This document shows positions 12,241 to 23,471 of a stretch of DNA of 64,000 bases, piece by piece. The stretch's first letter is position 1, and the number at the start of each line of letters is the position of its first letter. Source of the stretch: Plotosus lineatus (taxonomy: Eukaryota > Chordata > Actinopteri > Siluriformes > Plotosidae). Both the position numbers and the translations under genes were made by a program. The notes below the pieces were generated by a model. That model worked only from the letters and a program-made list of their open reading frames with translations. It did no database searches and was not told the origin of the DNA. The stretch lies in the NCBI GenBank assembly GCA_024760905.1, contig CM045735.1, positions 30,042,249 to 30,106,248 of the forward strand. The letters run 5' to 3'.

Positions 12241-12539
12241 GCTTCTTGTAGCATATTAGTTCTGCTAATAGCACATTAGTTCTGCTAGCCGCATCCCGGC
12301 TAACAAGCCCAGTTCAGCGTGCTTAGTTATACACACCCAAAGATACTCCGATCTTATAGCTGTAGTAGAGTCGACCGGTCGTAGACGAGCATAGAGCAAA
12401 ACATGAACAAACAAAACAACAAATAAAACAAATTAAAACGAACAAAGAAACAATTTGACTCTGAGAACTTCTATCGTAAGCTGCTATGCTATGGAAGCTC
12501 CATGCTAACCGCCCAGGCGGAGTTCTCAGAGGCTTGGTT

Positions 12540-12780
12540 AGCACTTCTGGCCATACTGCTTGAAAATGTTCAGTCCCTGCGAAAACAAGATGGATGAGCT
12601 TCATGCTCAGATTGCAGGGCAGAGGGATTTACAGGACTGTGTTTCTGTGTGAAACATGGCTCGAGGAAAGTACACCCGACGAGGCGATTATACCAGCCGG
12701 CTATACAGCCTTCATCCCCTGCAATCCCAAGAGCAGGGGTCATCGTTCGGCCCCTTCACGCTGGGCATATTGCTAGCTGG
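12540..12780 (+). pseudogene. Second LINE endonuclease fragment inside family C
   Basis: Repeats the same passenger: NVQSLRKQDG-like start and, at 12594-12776, FLCETWLEESTPDEAIIPAG followed by YTAFIPCNPKSRG. The catalytic Glu of the family sits in the ETWL motif. Only this N-terminal segment is present. Confidence 0.6.
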
Positions 12781-13502
12781 GATGCGGCTCGCATTGAGCT
12801 GCCGACCATAGCATGTTAGCTCTGCTTAGTTATATACGCCCGAAGATACTCCGATCTTATAGCTGTAGTAGAGTCGACCGGTCATAGACGAGCCTAGTGC
12901 AAAACATGAACAAACAAAACAACAAATAAAACAAATTAAAACAGACAAAGAAACAATTTGACTCTGAGAACTCAGTGACGTCGCCCTCTGGGCAGCGCCA
13001 TCTTGGAGATGTCACTCCGTCAATGTAAAAGGACATGAAGAGTTCTGTAATAAAGTTTATCCTTTTGGTATCGCTTGTTAAACATGCTACAGAACATAAA
13101 ATCTGAAGCATAAACATGAACTTGGGTACCAAACTGGAATAATAATTGTAAAAGATTTTAATACAACAGTTCAGAGAAAACCGTCATTTCTCAAGAGAAA
13201 GTCTTATTTCTTCAGAATAGACATCCAGCATTTTCTATCGCTTAACCAGAGAAGACGCATGGCGTTTGAGTGGGATAGAGCTTAACTGGTAATTAAAATA
13301 CACAAAGAAAGAGGCTCATTGACAATTTGTGCGCGAATGAGGGAAAAGGGGCGGGACATCAGCTCAACTAATCAAGAGAAAGGAGGACAGCCATTGGCTG
13401 AATTTGAATCACGTGCCAGTTGTTCGGCAGTCAGCGAATACTCAAACCGTGGGTGCAAAACCGCGAATAGTCAAGGGCATACGGTATACATACACACATT
13501 TT

Positions 13503-13554
13503 ATATATATATATATATATACACATATATATACACACATATATATATACACAC

Positions 13555-13596
<42 letters not shown>
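13503..13596. repeat. Compound (TA)n/(GA)n microsatellite
   Basis: Runs of TA with interspersed CA, then (GA)n at about 13577-13596. Confidence 0.95.
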
Positions 13597-13656
13597 GATT
13601 TTCTGAGTAGATCCTTCCGTAGGAGAGTGCTCAATACTTTTTGGAAGAGCAAATAA

Positions 13657-13905
13657 ACAAAAATAAAAGGACAGGACAAAGACTTTCTATTGAAACTCCA
13701 TTTATCACTACAGATCTGTTTCGAGGGGTGGTGAAACCATCCTCTCTCTTCAGTTGATTATAGAATTAGATATTATTATAGAATAAAGAATATAGATTCT
13801 TCTATAATCACCTGAAGAGAGAGGATGGTTTCACCACCCCTCGAAACAGATCTGTAGTGATAAATGGAGTTTCAATAGAAAGTCTTTGTCCTGTCCTTTT
13901 ATTTT

Positions 13906-13908
<3 letters not shown>
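13657..13908. repeat. Long near-perfect inverted repeat (hairpin)
   Basis: The left arm 13657-13765 is the reverse complement of 13800-13908, about 109 nt per arm with one difference noticed (cagttg versus cacctg). The spacer is 34 nt and AT-rich. It sits between two TA-rich microsatellites and codes for nothing recognisable. Confidence 0.9.
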
Positions 13909-13911
<3 letters not shown>

Positions 13912-13973
<62 letters not shown>

Positions 13974-13989
13974 CACACACACACACACA
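13912..13989. repeat. (TG)n(TA)n(CA)n microsatellite
   Basis: A (TA)n tract bounded by TG and CA runs, itself roughly palindromic. Confidence 0.95.
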
Positions 13990-14260
13990 CAGTCGTCCCC
14001 CAATTTACGAAATTAATCCGTTCCAGAGCCCCTTTCGTATTACGGGGATTTCGTAAGTAGGGGTTGCATCTTACATATAAACGCCTAATTCGTTCCAAGG
14101 CTCCAGTCTTTGGACTGGATAAACCCCATAAACCCTTTAAAAATGATAAAAACACACCAATTTTGTATGAAATGTGTGTTAAAAGTAAAAGAAAAGTATT
14201 TATTAAACCATATAAACCAACATATTTATTAATTAAACCATTATTAAACATTTTTATTAA

Positions 14261-14320
14261 CACACACACACACACACACACACCTCTCTCTCTCTCTCTC
14301 TCTCTCCCTCCCTCCATCTC
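14261..14320. repeat. (CA)n(CT)n microsatellite
   Basis: CA run 14261-14283 followed by a CT run and CCCT-rich sequence. Confidence 0.95.
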
Positions 14321-14419
14321 TCGCTGTGGGCCACGCCCACAAGACGTTAATTTAAAGTGCATTCCCTGCTTGACAAACTCAACTTTAATTTGATTCCTTG
14401 TGGGATCGGAATTCCAGAG

Positions 14420-14757
14420 GAGCTCAAATCTTCTTCTTCTTCTTTTCCTTTCGGCTTTTCCCTTCAGGGGTCGCCACAGCGAATCATCTGCCTCCATCTC
14501 ACCCTATCCTTTGCATCTTCTTCTCTTACACCAACGACCTTCATGTCCTCCTTTACCACATCCATGAATCTTCTCTTTGGTCTTCCTCTAGGCCTTTTGC
14601 CTGGTAGTTCCAGCCTCAGCATCCTATTACCAATATACTCACTATCCCTCCTCTGTACATGTCCAAACCATCTCAATCTAGCCTCTCTGACTTTGTCTCC
14701 AAAACGTCTTACATGTGCTGTCCCTCTGACGTGCTCATTCCTCAAATGCACCCACAT
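14420..14757 (-). pseudogene. RTE-like LINE fragment, C-terminal end
   Basis: On the minus strand it reads [20 protein letters not shown], then [18 protein letters not shown]. This is the conserved end of the LINE polyprotein seen more fully at 26132-27877 and 55710-57643. The tail includes the cttttcctttcggctttt stretch. Strongly 5'-truncated. Confidence 0.8.
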
Positions 14758-14867
14758 TTATTAAACATTTACTGATTTAAAACAACTTAAAAAAACTAAA
14801 ATAAAAAAAAATAAAGCGTGAAGCCTTCTGTTGTGAGGGCAGAGGGGCGGGATGTTGAGAGATAGCC

Positions 14868-14968
14868 AATTTACGAAGACCCCTTTGTACGAAATCCCCG
14901 GATTACGAAAAACATTTTCTTGAGTTTCCGTAATCCGGGGATTTCGTACAAAGGGGTCTTCGTAAATT
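14868..14968. repeat. 40-bp perfect inverted repeat in MITE end
   Basis: Arms 14868-14907 and 14929-14968 are exact complements with a 21-nt loop. The arm carries the MITE-like tacgaaatccccggattacg motif. Confidence 0.9.
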
Positions 14969-14982
14969 TGGGGCCGACTGTA

Positions 14983-14993
<11 letters not shown>

Positions 14994-15058
<65 letters not shown>
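14994..15058. repeat. (TG)n(TA)n(CA)n microsatellite
   Basis: TA and CA runs directly preceding the Tc1 end. Confidence 0.95.
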
Positions 15059-15063
<5 letters not shown>

Positions 15064-16114
15064 CCTTCTAAAAAAATTAGCATATTGTGAGAAAGTTCAT
15101 TATTTTCTTTAATGTACTGATAAACATTAGACTTTCATATATTTTAGATTCATTACACACAACTGGAGTAGTTCAAGTCTTTTGTTGTTTTAATATTGAT
15201 AATTTTGGGAAAAAAGTAAAGAAAAACCAAAAATCCCCATCTCAAAAAATTAGCATATTTCATCCGACCAATAAAAAAAGTGCTTTTTATCCTAAAAAGT
15301 CAACCTTCAAATAATTATGTTCAGTTATGCACTCAATACTTGGTCGGGAATCCTTTTGCAGAAATGACTGCTTCAATGCGGCGTGGCATGGAGGCAATCA
15401 GCCTGTGGCACTGCTGAGGTGTTATGGAGGCCCAGGATGCTTCGATAGCGGCCTTAAGCTCATCCACAGTGTTGGGTCTGGTGTCCCTCAACTTTCTCTT
15501 CACAATATCCCACAGATTCTCTATGGGGTTCAGGTCAGGAGAGTTGACAGGCCAATTGAGCACAGTAATACCATGGTCAGTAAACCATTTAGCAGTGGTT
15601 TTGGCACTGTGAGCAGGTGCCAGGTCATGCTGAAAAATGAAATCTTCATCTCCATAAAGCTTTTCAGCAGATGGAAGCATGAAGTGCTCCAAAATCTCCT
15701 GATAGCTGCATTGACCCTGCCCTTGATAAAACACAGTGGCCCAACACCAGCAGCTGACATGGTACCCCAGACCATCACTGACTGTGGGTACTTGACACTG
15801 GACTTCAGGCATTTTGGCAGTTCCTTCTCCCCAGTCTTCCTCCAGACTCTGGCACCTTCATTTCCGAATGACATGCAAAATTTGCTTTCATCCGAAAAAA
15901 GTACTTTGGAAAACTGAGCAACAGTCCAGTTCTGCTTCTCTGTAGCCCAGGTCAGGCGCTTCTGCTGCTGTTTCTGGTTCAAAAGTGGCTTGACCTGGGG
16001 AATGCGGCACCTGTAGCCCATTTCCTGCACACGCCTGTGCACGGTGGCTCTGGATGTTTCTACCCCAGACTCAGTCCACTGCTTCCACAGGTCCCCCAAG
16101 GTCTGGAACCATGT
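15059..16114 (-). mobile_element. Tc1-like transposon, 5'-truncated, copy 1
   Basis: The TIR caggtccttctaaaaaaatt at 15059 matches the ends of the element at 55593-59010. The transposase is on the minus strand. The 5' end of the element is missing: at 16115 the sequence switches abruptly to family A. Confidence 0.85.
15333..16099 (-). pseudogene. Tc1-like transposase, frameshifted
   Basis: Cut-and-paste DDE transposase remnant. The upstream part (16099 to about 15710) has WKQWTESGVETSRATVHRRV and the first catalytic Asp in FSDESKF. After one frameshift near 15.71 kb the second frame holds FQHDLAPAHSAK (second Asp) and [13 protein letters not shown] (catalytic Glu), ending GFPTKY. All three catalytic acids are kept, but the DNA-binding N-terminus is lost and the frame is broken. 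Confidence 0.85.
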
Positions 16115-16423
16115 CTAAGAGAACATGGTCAACACGCGCACACACACACGCACTTAATTTCCGGTGCGAGTGAGGACAAGAAACGGGCTCGAGTGATATC
16201 ACAAAGGAATAAGGCCAAACCCATCTACCATTGGTATGATATTTGAAGCAGAAGGAGATCTTAAAAAGTATGCTTTTATAAGCTTTAAAGGGTTTAGGGG
16301 TAGTATTAGGAGCCTTGGAACAAATCACACATTTTACATGTAAAATGCAGTTCAACTTATGAAAAATGCAGGTTACGTAAAAAGCTCTGGAACAGATTAA
16401 TTTCTAAAGGTGAGGTACCACTG
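16115..16423. mobile_element. Family A MITE, partial, reverse orientation
   Basis: Matches the 62.9-62.6 kb part of the 62612-63308 copy in reverse (ctaaga...catggtcaacac, then ttttacatgtaaaatgcagtt), ending at gaggtaccactg followed by TA. The far end is cut off at the Tc1 junction. Confidence 0.7.
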
Positions 16424-16447
16424 TAAGACGAGTAACACTGTAACACA

Positions 16448-16643
16448 AGTAAGACTGTCTATAGAATGTGTTTAAGAAGCATATTTTAGGGCATGTAATA
16501 GATACATAGTATTTTACTTCCGGTTGTTCATTCGCGCATGTAATATGATCCATAGGTTTTACTTCCAGGTCCAGAACTCGCGGATTATCTTGATTCGCTG
16601 AAGGGGCCAGAACCGAACCCCTATGAATAACGAGAGCCTACTG
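16448..16643. mobile_element. Family C end fragment, reverse orientation
   Basis: Has gactgtctatagaatgtg, ttttacttccgg and the terminal gagagcctactg: the left end of family C in reverse. Confidence 0.65.
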
Positions 16644-16649
16644 TACAAA

Positions 16650-16941
16650 CTCAACACTATAAATACTTATAATAACAATTAAACATTCAAAAATAATGCA
16701 TAAGATGTAAATAAAATATAAATACACAGACACGCGCGTACCTCATAAAAATATAAGTAGTTTTTGTTGGGTTGCTTTGGTTTGATTGGGTTTTTTTTTG
16801 CATAATTGGCTTTGTTTTGCAGCATTTTCCTTAACTTTTCCCTATTTTCCTTAATTTACTTATTTTTCGATGAATATTTTTGAAAAACCCGTGATGTACT
16901 GAAGACGCAAGAACTGAAGCACGAAATACCAAGGATCACTG
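16650..16941. mobile_element. Family E MITE, partial, reverse orientation
   Basis: Reverse of the element at 28168-28661: shared gcataattggctttgttttg and ttttccttaacttt blocks, ending aaggatcactg before TA. Confidence 0.65.
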
Positions 16942-16943
16942 TA

Positions 16944-18075
16944 CACACACATACATACATATATACCTACACACATGAAGGCAAATGTGTATCTGAAGTC
17001 AGGTTGGTGATGCTTCCTGGTCAGCTCGCGTCCTTCACACTACACGATAACTCAACGTCTAAACCACTAACACTCCAGGACATTTGGGTAGATACCTGGT
17101 TAAAAGCGAGCGCCTCGATATTGTTTAAAAAGGTGAATAGGTACCAAAATCTGCTTAGCCGAGTGTGACTCGGGTGGGTACAAAAAGGAACAACAGCATG
17201 CATATACCTGATCAAAGTACCTATGTAAGCTTCCTTACATCCAACAGAAATCACATGCATGATGCCTCCTGTTTCACCAACCACCATATATGGTAAAGGA
17301 CCCAGGCACATCGATCAATCCCCCTCCCCAAAAAAGTCATTTAGTTAATTAAAAATATTGTCAATGTGAATGCATTAAGGCACACTTACCAAGAGCCAAC
17401 TTTCCAAGAAAGGAATATTGGCCAGACAAGGTTTTTCTTACTAAGCATAAAACACTGATTGCAAGACACAGCATACTGCACTGTAGACTAATAAAACAGT
17501 CTAGATCTTGGCTACAAAATAAACTGTCAAGACTGTTCCAAATGGTGTTATTAGTGTTAAATATCAGAAAAACAATTGACACCTTTTTAAAGGCAGAATC
17601 CCCCCCTCAACCTTACCTTCTGGGCATATATTGCACTTTATCGCCCGAGCTATAACTAAAACACTGACATAACCCTCGAGTCAGCCATGCGTGTTTCACA
17701 GACTAGCCTTTTGAATAACTCGAAAAAACTAACGCTTCAGACATCACTTAAGGAGAAAGACTCATATTTAAAGTTCGTGCGCACAGGTGTGAGAGGGTGT
17801 GAGAATAATGTGAACTTGTAATCATAACCGGCTCAAATTTAACTGGATACACCTTTCGACCTGCACACTACATTTTATTAGCAAACTGAACGTCCCGAGC
17901 ACAGATCACACTGCAATTTCTACCCCAGGTTCCACTAACCCTCAGCGAGAATAAAACGAATGTGTCAGGGATGTGAGAATGCCTCAGACACTGGAAATCT
18001 GAACAAGTGCCACTTAGGTCAATGGATGATTCCAGATTTATGTGAAAACAGTTTTAGAGTAGCTGGTGAGAGTGC
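16944..18075. other. Unassigned sequence
   Basis: No gene family recognised on either strand in about 1.1 kb. Confidence 0.45.
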
Positions 18076-18079
18076 GCGT

Positions 18080-18580
18080 GTACAACCCCAATTCCAAAAG
18101 ACATGGGATGCTGCATAGAACGTAAACAACAACAGACTGCAATGATACGCAAGTCTCATAAACCCATATTTCTTCTCTTCTCCAAAACCTATCGAAAATG
18201 GACTGAGGCAAATTGCAACCTGTTCTGGGGGTTGTTTTTTGGAAAACACTGACACTGTGGCCATCAAACTAAAACTCTGAGGGAACATCCAGCTTCTTAT
18301 CAAAATGTTTTCTGAAAGTGTTCCTGAGCCTAGGAATTGATTTTCATAACAGAATCATGCCTGTTTTTGAATACAATGCCACCTGAAGACCACAGACAGC
18401 CAATGTTGATTTATTTTGCCTTTGTTTCTTGTGTTGATAAACATTTCCAGATTTACGGAATCTTTTGATATAATGTACTGTTGATGATTAAATATTGTTC
18501 TTGCAATTTTACACTGAGAAATTTTTTTTTTATTTGTTCCACAATTTTTTTGGCAATTGGTGAGCCTCTGCAAAGATGCC
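18080..18580 (-). mobile_element. Tc1/mariner-like fragment
   Basis: Begins acaaccccaattccaaaaga, a common fish mariner-type end, followed by tgcaatgatacgcaagtctc. The stretch near 18450 (acggaatcttttgatataat) matches the transposase N-terminal region of the related element at 63.8 kb. No open frame survives. Confidence 0.55.
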
Positions 18581-18591
18581 CTTTTCATACC

Positions 18592-18868
18592 CATCATCAA
18601 GGTTGTCACTGTCCCCCCCCAGTGCAGCTAACTGTGTTATCAAAGGCGGGCCATGTCTGTCACTGTCTATGGTGAGAGGCATGTAAAAGAACCATTGCTG
18701 ACTTTCGTAAAGAGTAGGCTGCAAAGTCGTCAGCGTGTTTCTGTCCCTTGCTAAAAGGGTTATGACAGGAAGGGCATCCGACGTAAAAACCTCTGCCAAA
18801 TCAAACGTGCGAATCAAATGGTTCGCTGTGGCGAATCCCAAGTAAAAAGGAAAAAGCCGAAAGGAAGA
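18592..18868 (+). mobile_element. tRNA-SINE family S1, head missing
   Basis: Starts in the body (aaggttgtcactgtc) and runs through the S1 body to a 3' tail ttcgctgtggcg...aaaagccgaaagg that matches the tail of the RTE-like LINEs. The tRNA-like head is absent. Confidence 0.7.
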
Positions 18869-19926
18869 CAGACAGACATGTTAGTGACCTATTGCCATGC
18901 AACCATATCAGCTGTAAAATGGCCAGCAGTTTCTTTTAGCACTACTTACTTTTCACGGCTTTTGTTGCTTTTCCCAACATTTTTTACACAAATTGTGGTC
19001 ACTGTACTCAAAATGAACTGATATTTTACCTAAAATAGTAAACTGTTTCATTTACATTTGATATTGTTGTGAATAAAAAAAATTTTGAATAAGATTTCAG
19101 TGTAAGCTTGGTTGTCACATATTTTTCAAAAACGAAATTTCTAAGCCATAACTGCACTGGATTGCAGCACAAATGCTCAGACGATGAACCATCTATTCGG
19201 CAACAGCCAGCTGGGTGTGCGTCAGTCTCATCATGCGGCGCCTACTCGCAGAACAGCCACTCTGAACTTTTCGAAGATTTTGGTGATACTTCTTGTTATA
19301 CTAATTATCTCCCCCCATCGGTAAGCCACCACGGGACCTGGAAAATATACTGAAAATGTAAAGGTAAAAAGGAAAATAATAGAGGTGAAAAAAGAAATGA
19401 TAAAGTATAAAGATGGCGAATGAAACGTTCCTTCTTATTTAAAACTGTATTCTTTAGTCAACTAATTCAGGAAATGAATAAAATTGTATTTTATTAGTAA
19501 AATCTTGCTATTTTTCTCTTGGTTTACCACATTATAATACAATTGTCGAGTGAGGAGGATGTCAGGAACTGATTAATCCATTACACATCGCTCCTTATGG
19601 GAAAATGTGTGTCTCGGTTTACAAACAATCAGTTTAAAAAAACATTGAAGAATGAATTAAGTTGAAAAACTGAGGTTGCAGTGTCAAGGCTGTGATTTAA
19701 AATATGTGACAGCTGGTATGAACTTGACAATATACATGATAAAATGCACAACATTCGTTCTACAGTGAGTAGAAAATGTGTTCGAACGTGGGCGGAGACA
19801 AACAGGATAAAAAGGTCATATTCTTTATACCATGGTTTACTCCTCATGTAACTATATGAACCATCAACAATTACGGCACCCTTGTGAACAAATGTTAATA
19901 CAAGATTCCTTAAATGTACACTTGGT
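18869..19926. other. Unassigned sequence
   Basis: No gene recognised. Around 19570-19625 the motif gattaatccattac with cttatgggaaaatgtg hints at an old pogo/Tigger-like end. Confidence 0.4.
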
Positions 19927-19944
19927 TTTACCATACTGGAGAAC

Positions 19945-20242
19945 GTGAGGCCAGTGGTGTAGTGGTTAGGGTGCTTCACTCATGATCGGGAGGTCGTGAG
20001 TTCGAATCCCACTGAGACCCTCTCTGTGCTAAGACCCCTGGGCAGGGTCTCAACCACAAGTGTGCCTCTGTTCACCCAGCAGTATAAATGGGTACCAGTA
20101 AAAATATACTGGGAAGGTAACCTGTGATGGACTTGCGTCCCATCCAGGAGGAGTTGAACTCCTGGTCGCTTCACGCTACAGAAACCGGGGATAAGCACCG
20201 GCCTGATGAGCCACCAGGCTCGGGTGTAAAAACCCAACAGAC
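19945..20242 (+). mobile_element. tRNA-SINE family S2, full, 18-bp TSD
   Basis: tRNA-like head with a pol III B box in gagttcgaatccca and an A-box-like tagtggttagg. A body holding cccatccagg and a short cttta-rich tail follow. It is flanked by a perfect 18-bp duplication (19927-19944 and 20243-20260). A second copy lies at 29154-29457. Confidence 0.9.
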
Positions 20243-20260
20243 TTTACCATACTGGAGAAC

Positions 20261-21343
20261 AGGAAGGGGCGGAGCTGGGACAATAGAACAATGTACCTCA
20301 AGGACACATTTGTAATTCTGAAAAGTGTTTAAACCTGATGTGATACTCAACTTACATATTTAGATCGATAGAGACATAGATTGATAGAACTTATTCTCTA
20401 ACTGGACTTGTTTTGCAAAATAAAATACAGGATACATGCCACTTGTTTTGCTTTCCTCTCAATGTAGGTGGATGTGTCACCCGTTACTTGCATGGCAGAC
20501 AATACAGCCTGGTATGACGAACACACTGGACTGGCATTGTTCTCGGTGCTGTGTATATTGCAGTTGTGCACATTTTAACCACATGCTATATAATGACAGG
20601 GAATGCTGTAGAAATGTGGTGACATGGGCTGATGAAGGAATGCGCAGACGTAAACACAGTGAACATGTAGAGTGTGTGTAAAAAGCAATGATGCAGAACA
20701 CGATGGTGGAACATTTGTGTGTACTGTGTGAAAGGTGATACCACAAGATGTGTGAATGAGTTGGAAATGCTCCTATCTACTGTAACTGTACACAGCATGT
20801 CTGTATGAACGTGAGACAGCATAAAGTTGTGGAATGTCACAATGACTAAACATGACAGTGCAGATTGAGTAATATGGAAGCATGTCCGATATACAAAAGA
20901 AGAATGTGTCATCTGTGTACATTAGAACATCCATTAAAGAAAAAAAAAAATCAACTTTCTAATCAGTTATTCAGGTCTAACTGGGCAGAATGTACTTGTG
21001 CTCAACAAGACAGTTTAAACTGTAGACATGAACTGTGATTATGTCAATAGAAACTGAAAGCAACAAGTGCAGAACATTGCTATCACACACTGCATTAAAT
21101 TCAGCAGCATCAAAGAAAAATGCAAATGGTGTAAAATGTTATTGTTTAAAATTTTAATGAAAGAGTGTAGGATGTGAGTGTAGAACCTGTGTGTGTCTAT
21201 AGAAGTGTGTACACTAGTAGACATCCCTAGGACCATTGGATCAGCGCTCTTAGTTTGCTGGCGTGGTGCCAGAACATTGCCTCAGAGTTAGCGTGGAGGA
21301 CAGGGGTGCGGACAGAATACAATTCACGTGTGCACAGAATACG
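20261..21343. other. Unassigned sequence, TG-rich
   Basis: No gene recognised. 20.5-21.2 kb is unusually rich in tgtgta/gaac-like words, but no clean repeat unit could be defined. Confidence 0.4.
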
Positions 21344-21777
21344 GTACAACCCTCGACATTCGCGGGGGTTCAGTTCTGGGCCCTCCCGCGAATGGAGATA
21401 ATCTGCGAGTTCTGTACCCGGATGTAAAACCCCATGTATCACGTCACATGCACGAATGAGCAGCCGGAAGTAAAATACTATGTATCTATTACATGCCCTA
21501 AAATATGCTTCTTAAACACATTCTATAGACAGTCTTACTCATTAATACAGTATTAATGTAGTAAAATATAGTAATGATTAAGAAAAACTTTTCAATTTTT
21601 AATGATTATAAAATATAAACATTATACAGCATACACTGTTGTAAAGCACTCAGAGTCTTTTTCAGTTATTATTCCAGTACACTACCTAAGTTAATTCTTA
21701 GAAAGTTTGTGTGTGAGATTTTATGTTTTGTAGCATGTTTAACAAACGATAGCAAAAGGATAAACTTTATTATACAA

Positions 21778-21975
21778 TTAGCCCAGGCGGGAAGAGGCCG
21801 AATGACGACTCCGGCGCTTGGGATCACACGGGATGAAGGCCGTGTAGCCGGCTGGTGCAATCACCTCGTTGGGTGTACTCTCCTCGAGCCATGTTTCACA
21901 GAAACACAGCATGGAGCAGTCCTGTAGATCCCTGTACGCTGCAATCTGAGCATGAAGCTCGTCCACCTTCGTTCG
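21778..21975 (-). pseudogene. LINE endonuclease fragment inside family C copy 2
   Basis: On the minus strand: MDELHAQIAAYRDLQDCSML, then FCETWLEESTPNEVIAPAG and YTAFIPCDPKRRSR. It is open for 62 residues and better preserved than the copy-1 passengers. The ETWL motif holds the expected metal-binding Glu. No catalytic Asp/His part follows. Confidence 0.7.
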
Positions 21976-22355
21976 GCCCCCTCCCCGCCTGGGCTTAGTG
22001 TTAGCCGGGATGCGGCTAGCATTGAGCTACCATAGAATCAGGATAGGAAAATGCTAAACTTCAGAAGACTCCGATCTCATAGCTGTAGTAGAGTTGACCG
22101 GTCATAGACGAGCATAGTTCAAAACATGAACAAACAAAACAAATAAAACAAATTAAAAGGAACAAAGAAACAATTTGACTCTGTGAGATCTCCGCGACAT
22201 CGCCCTCTAGGCAGCGCCATCTTGGAGACGTCACTCCAAGTTCAATGTAAAAGAACACAAAGTGTAATAAAGTTTATCCTTTTGGTATCGTTTGATAAAC
22301 ATGCTACAGAACATGAAATCTCACGCACAAACATTAACTTAGATACTGTACTGGA

Positions 22356-22508
22356 ATGAGATTTCCCTTTGGCTTTTTTCCTTTATCAGGGGTCACCACA
22401 GCAAATGATTCGCACGTTTGATTTGGCATAGATTTTTACGTCGGATGCCCTTCCTGACACAACCCTTTAGCAAGGGACAGAAACACGCTGACGGCTTTGC
22501 AGCCTACC
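22356..22508 (-). mobile_element. tRNA-SINE family S1, 5'-truncated
   Basis: In reverse it carries the S1 3' tail (ccctttggcttttttcc and ggggtcaccacagcaaatg) and body up to gcagccta. It lies immediately left of the family B MITE. Confidence 0.7.
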
Positions 22509-22512
22509 GATA

Positions 22513-23108
22513 CAATCATCCCTTGCCGCTTCGTGATTTGAGAATCAAAGTTTTGGTACACCGCGGTAGTTTAATAAAAAATAAAATTAAAAATATTCAT
22601 TAAAAAATTGAAATTCACGCTGAAACTTGCATGTAAGCAATCAGAAGGCAGGGACCCAAGGCGAGCTACGTTCATTGTTTCCAAACGACACACTGAAGTG
22701 CCCCGCCTCCCCAGTTCAGGCAGGGACCGCCCACTCAACTCAATCTCGCAAGCTGATTGGCTTAGATGCATCACGCTGTTGCCGCACAAATTTCCGCGAG
22801 ATTTTTTGTGATTTTTTGATCTTACAGTGTTTGTAAATGCCCTGCACCACAGAGAAGAGCTATTGTCAGAGATGAGTACAGTAAAGTATTTAAATATAAA
22901 TTCTATTTAAATATCAATACATTACAGTATTTACATATGCATACAACTGTATAACGTTTAATATACACCTCTTGATATTGTATAGACGCGAAAACATATA
23001 GAAATGAGACAACATGGTAGAAATGAGAGGGGCGTTCCTACTTGGCGGTTTTTCGAATATCGCAGCCAGGTCTGGTCTACATTATCTGCGATATTCAAGG
23101 GATGACTG
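22513..23108. mobile_element. Family B MITE, copy 2, reverse orientation
   Basis: Starts caatcatcccttgccgcttc after TA and ends gatattcaagggatgactg before TA. Reverse complement of 1478-2125 with small indels. Confidence 0.8.
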
Positions 23109-23471
23109 TACTGTACTGGAATAATAATTGAAAAAGACTTCAATACAACAGTTCAGAGGAAACTGTCGTTTCTTCAGGAGACAGTCTTATTTCTTCAGAA
23201 GAGACATCCAATGTTTTCTATCGCTGAGCCAGAGAAGATGCACAGTGCTTGAGTGGCATCATAGAGCTTAACTGGTAATTAAAACACACAAAAAAGAGAC
23301 TCATTGACAACTTGTGCGCAAATGAGGAAAAGGGGGCGTTACATCATCTCAACCAATCAGCAGGAAGGAGGACAGCCATAGGCTGAATTTGAGTGACGTG
23401 TCAGTTGCTTGGCAGTCCGCGAATACTCAAACCGTGAGTGCAAAATTGCAAATAGCCAAGGGCCTACTGTA

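Larger units (their letters stand above)
11280..13484. mobile_element. Family C DNA element with LINE endonuclease passenger, copy 1
   Basis: The left end reads cagtaggccctcgacattc. The right end, read backward, is ccgtatgcccttgactattc. The second full copy (21346-23469) shares the ends, the caagatggcgctgcc motif, and an internal piece coding for a LINE apurinic-type endonuclease start. In this copy the passenger and an inverted-looking block (agtagagtcgaccggtc) appear twice. No transposase is present, so it would be non-autonomous. Confidence 0.65.
13990..14980. mobile_element. Family A-related MITE with internal LINE fragment
   Basis: The left end is cagtcgtcccccaatttacg. The right end, reversed, is cagtcggccccaaatttacg. 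It is interrupted at about 14420-14757 by a LINE fragment and contains CA/CT microsatellite at 14261-14308. Both flanks are CA/TA microsatellite, so the target duplication cannot be resolved on the left. Confidence 0.65.
21346..23469. mobile_element. Family C DNA element, copy 2, with two nested insertions
   Basis: The left end caaccctcgacattcgcggg follows TA. The right end, reversed, is cagtaggcccttggctattt. It shares interior blocks with 11280-13484, including ccatcttggagacgtcac and the LINE endonuclease passenger. Between 22356 and 23108 it is interrupted by a SINE piece and by the family B MITE. Confidence 0.7.

Noticed and set aside
13808..14497. 229-codon minus-strand open frame
   Set aside because: Runs through microsatellite, hairpin and MITE sequence; repetitive VCVCVC/IYIYIY content only.
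13497..15058. CRISPR-like array or designed repeats
   Set aside because: These are TA/CA/GA microsatellites and hairpins without regular unique spacers.
15327..15917. 196-codon plus-strand open frame
   Set aside because: Antisense of the Tc1 transposase, which carries the DDE motifs on the minus strand.
20436..21236. Possible minisatellite of TGTGTA/GAAC words
   Set aside because: No consistent unit length could be established by eye.
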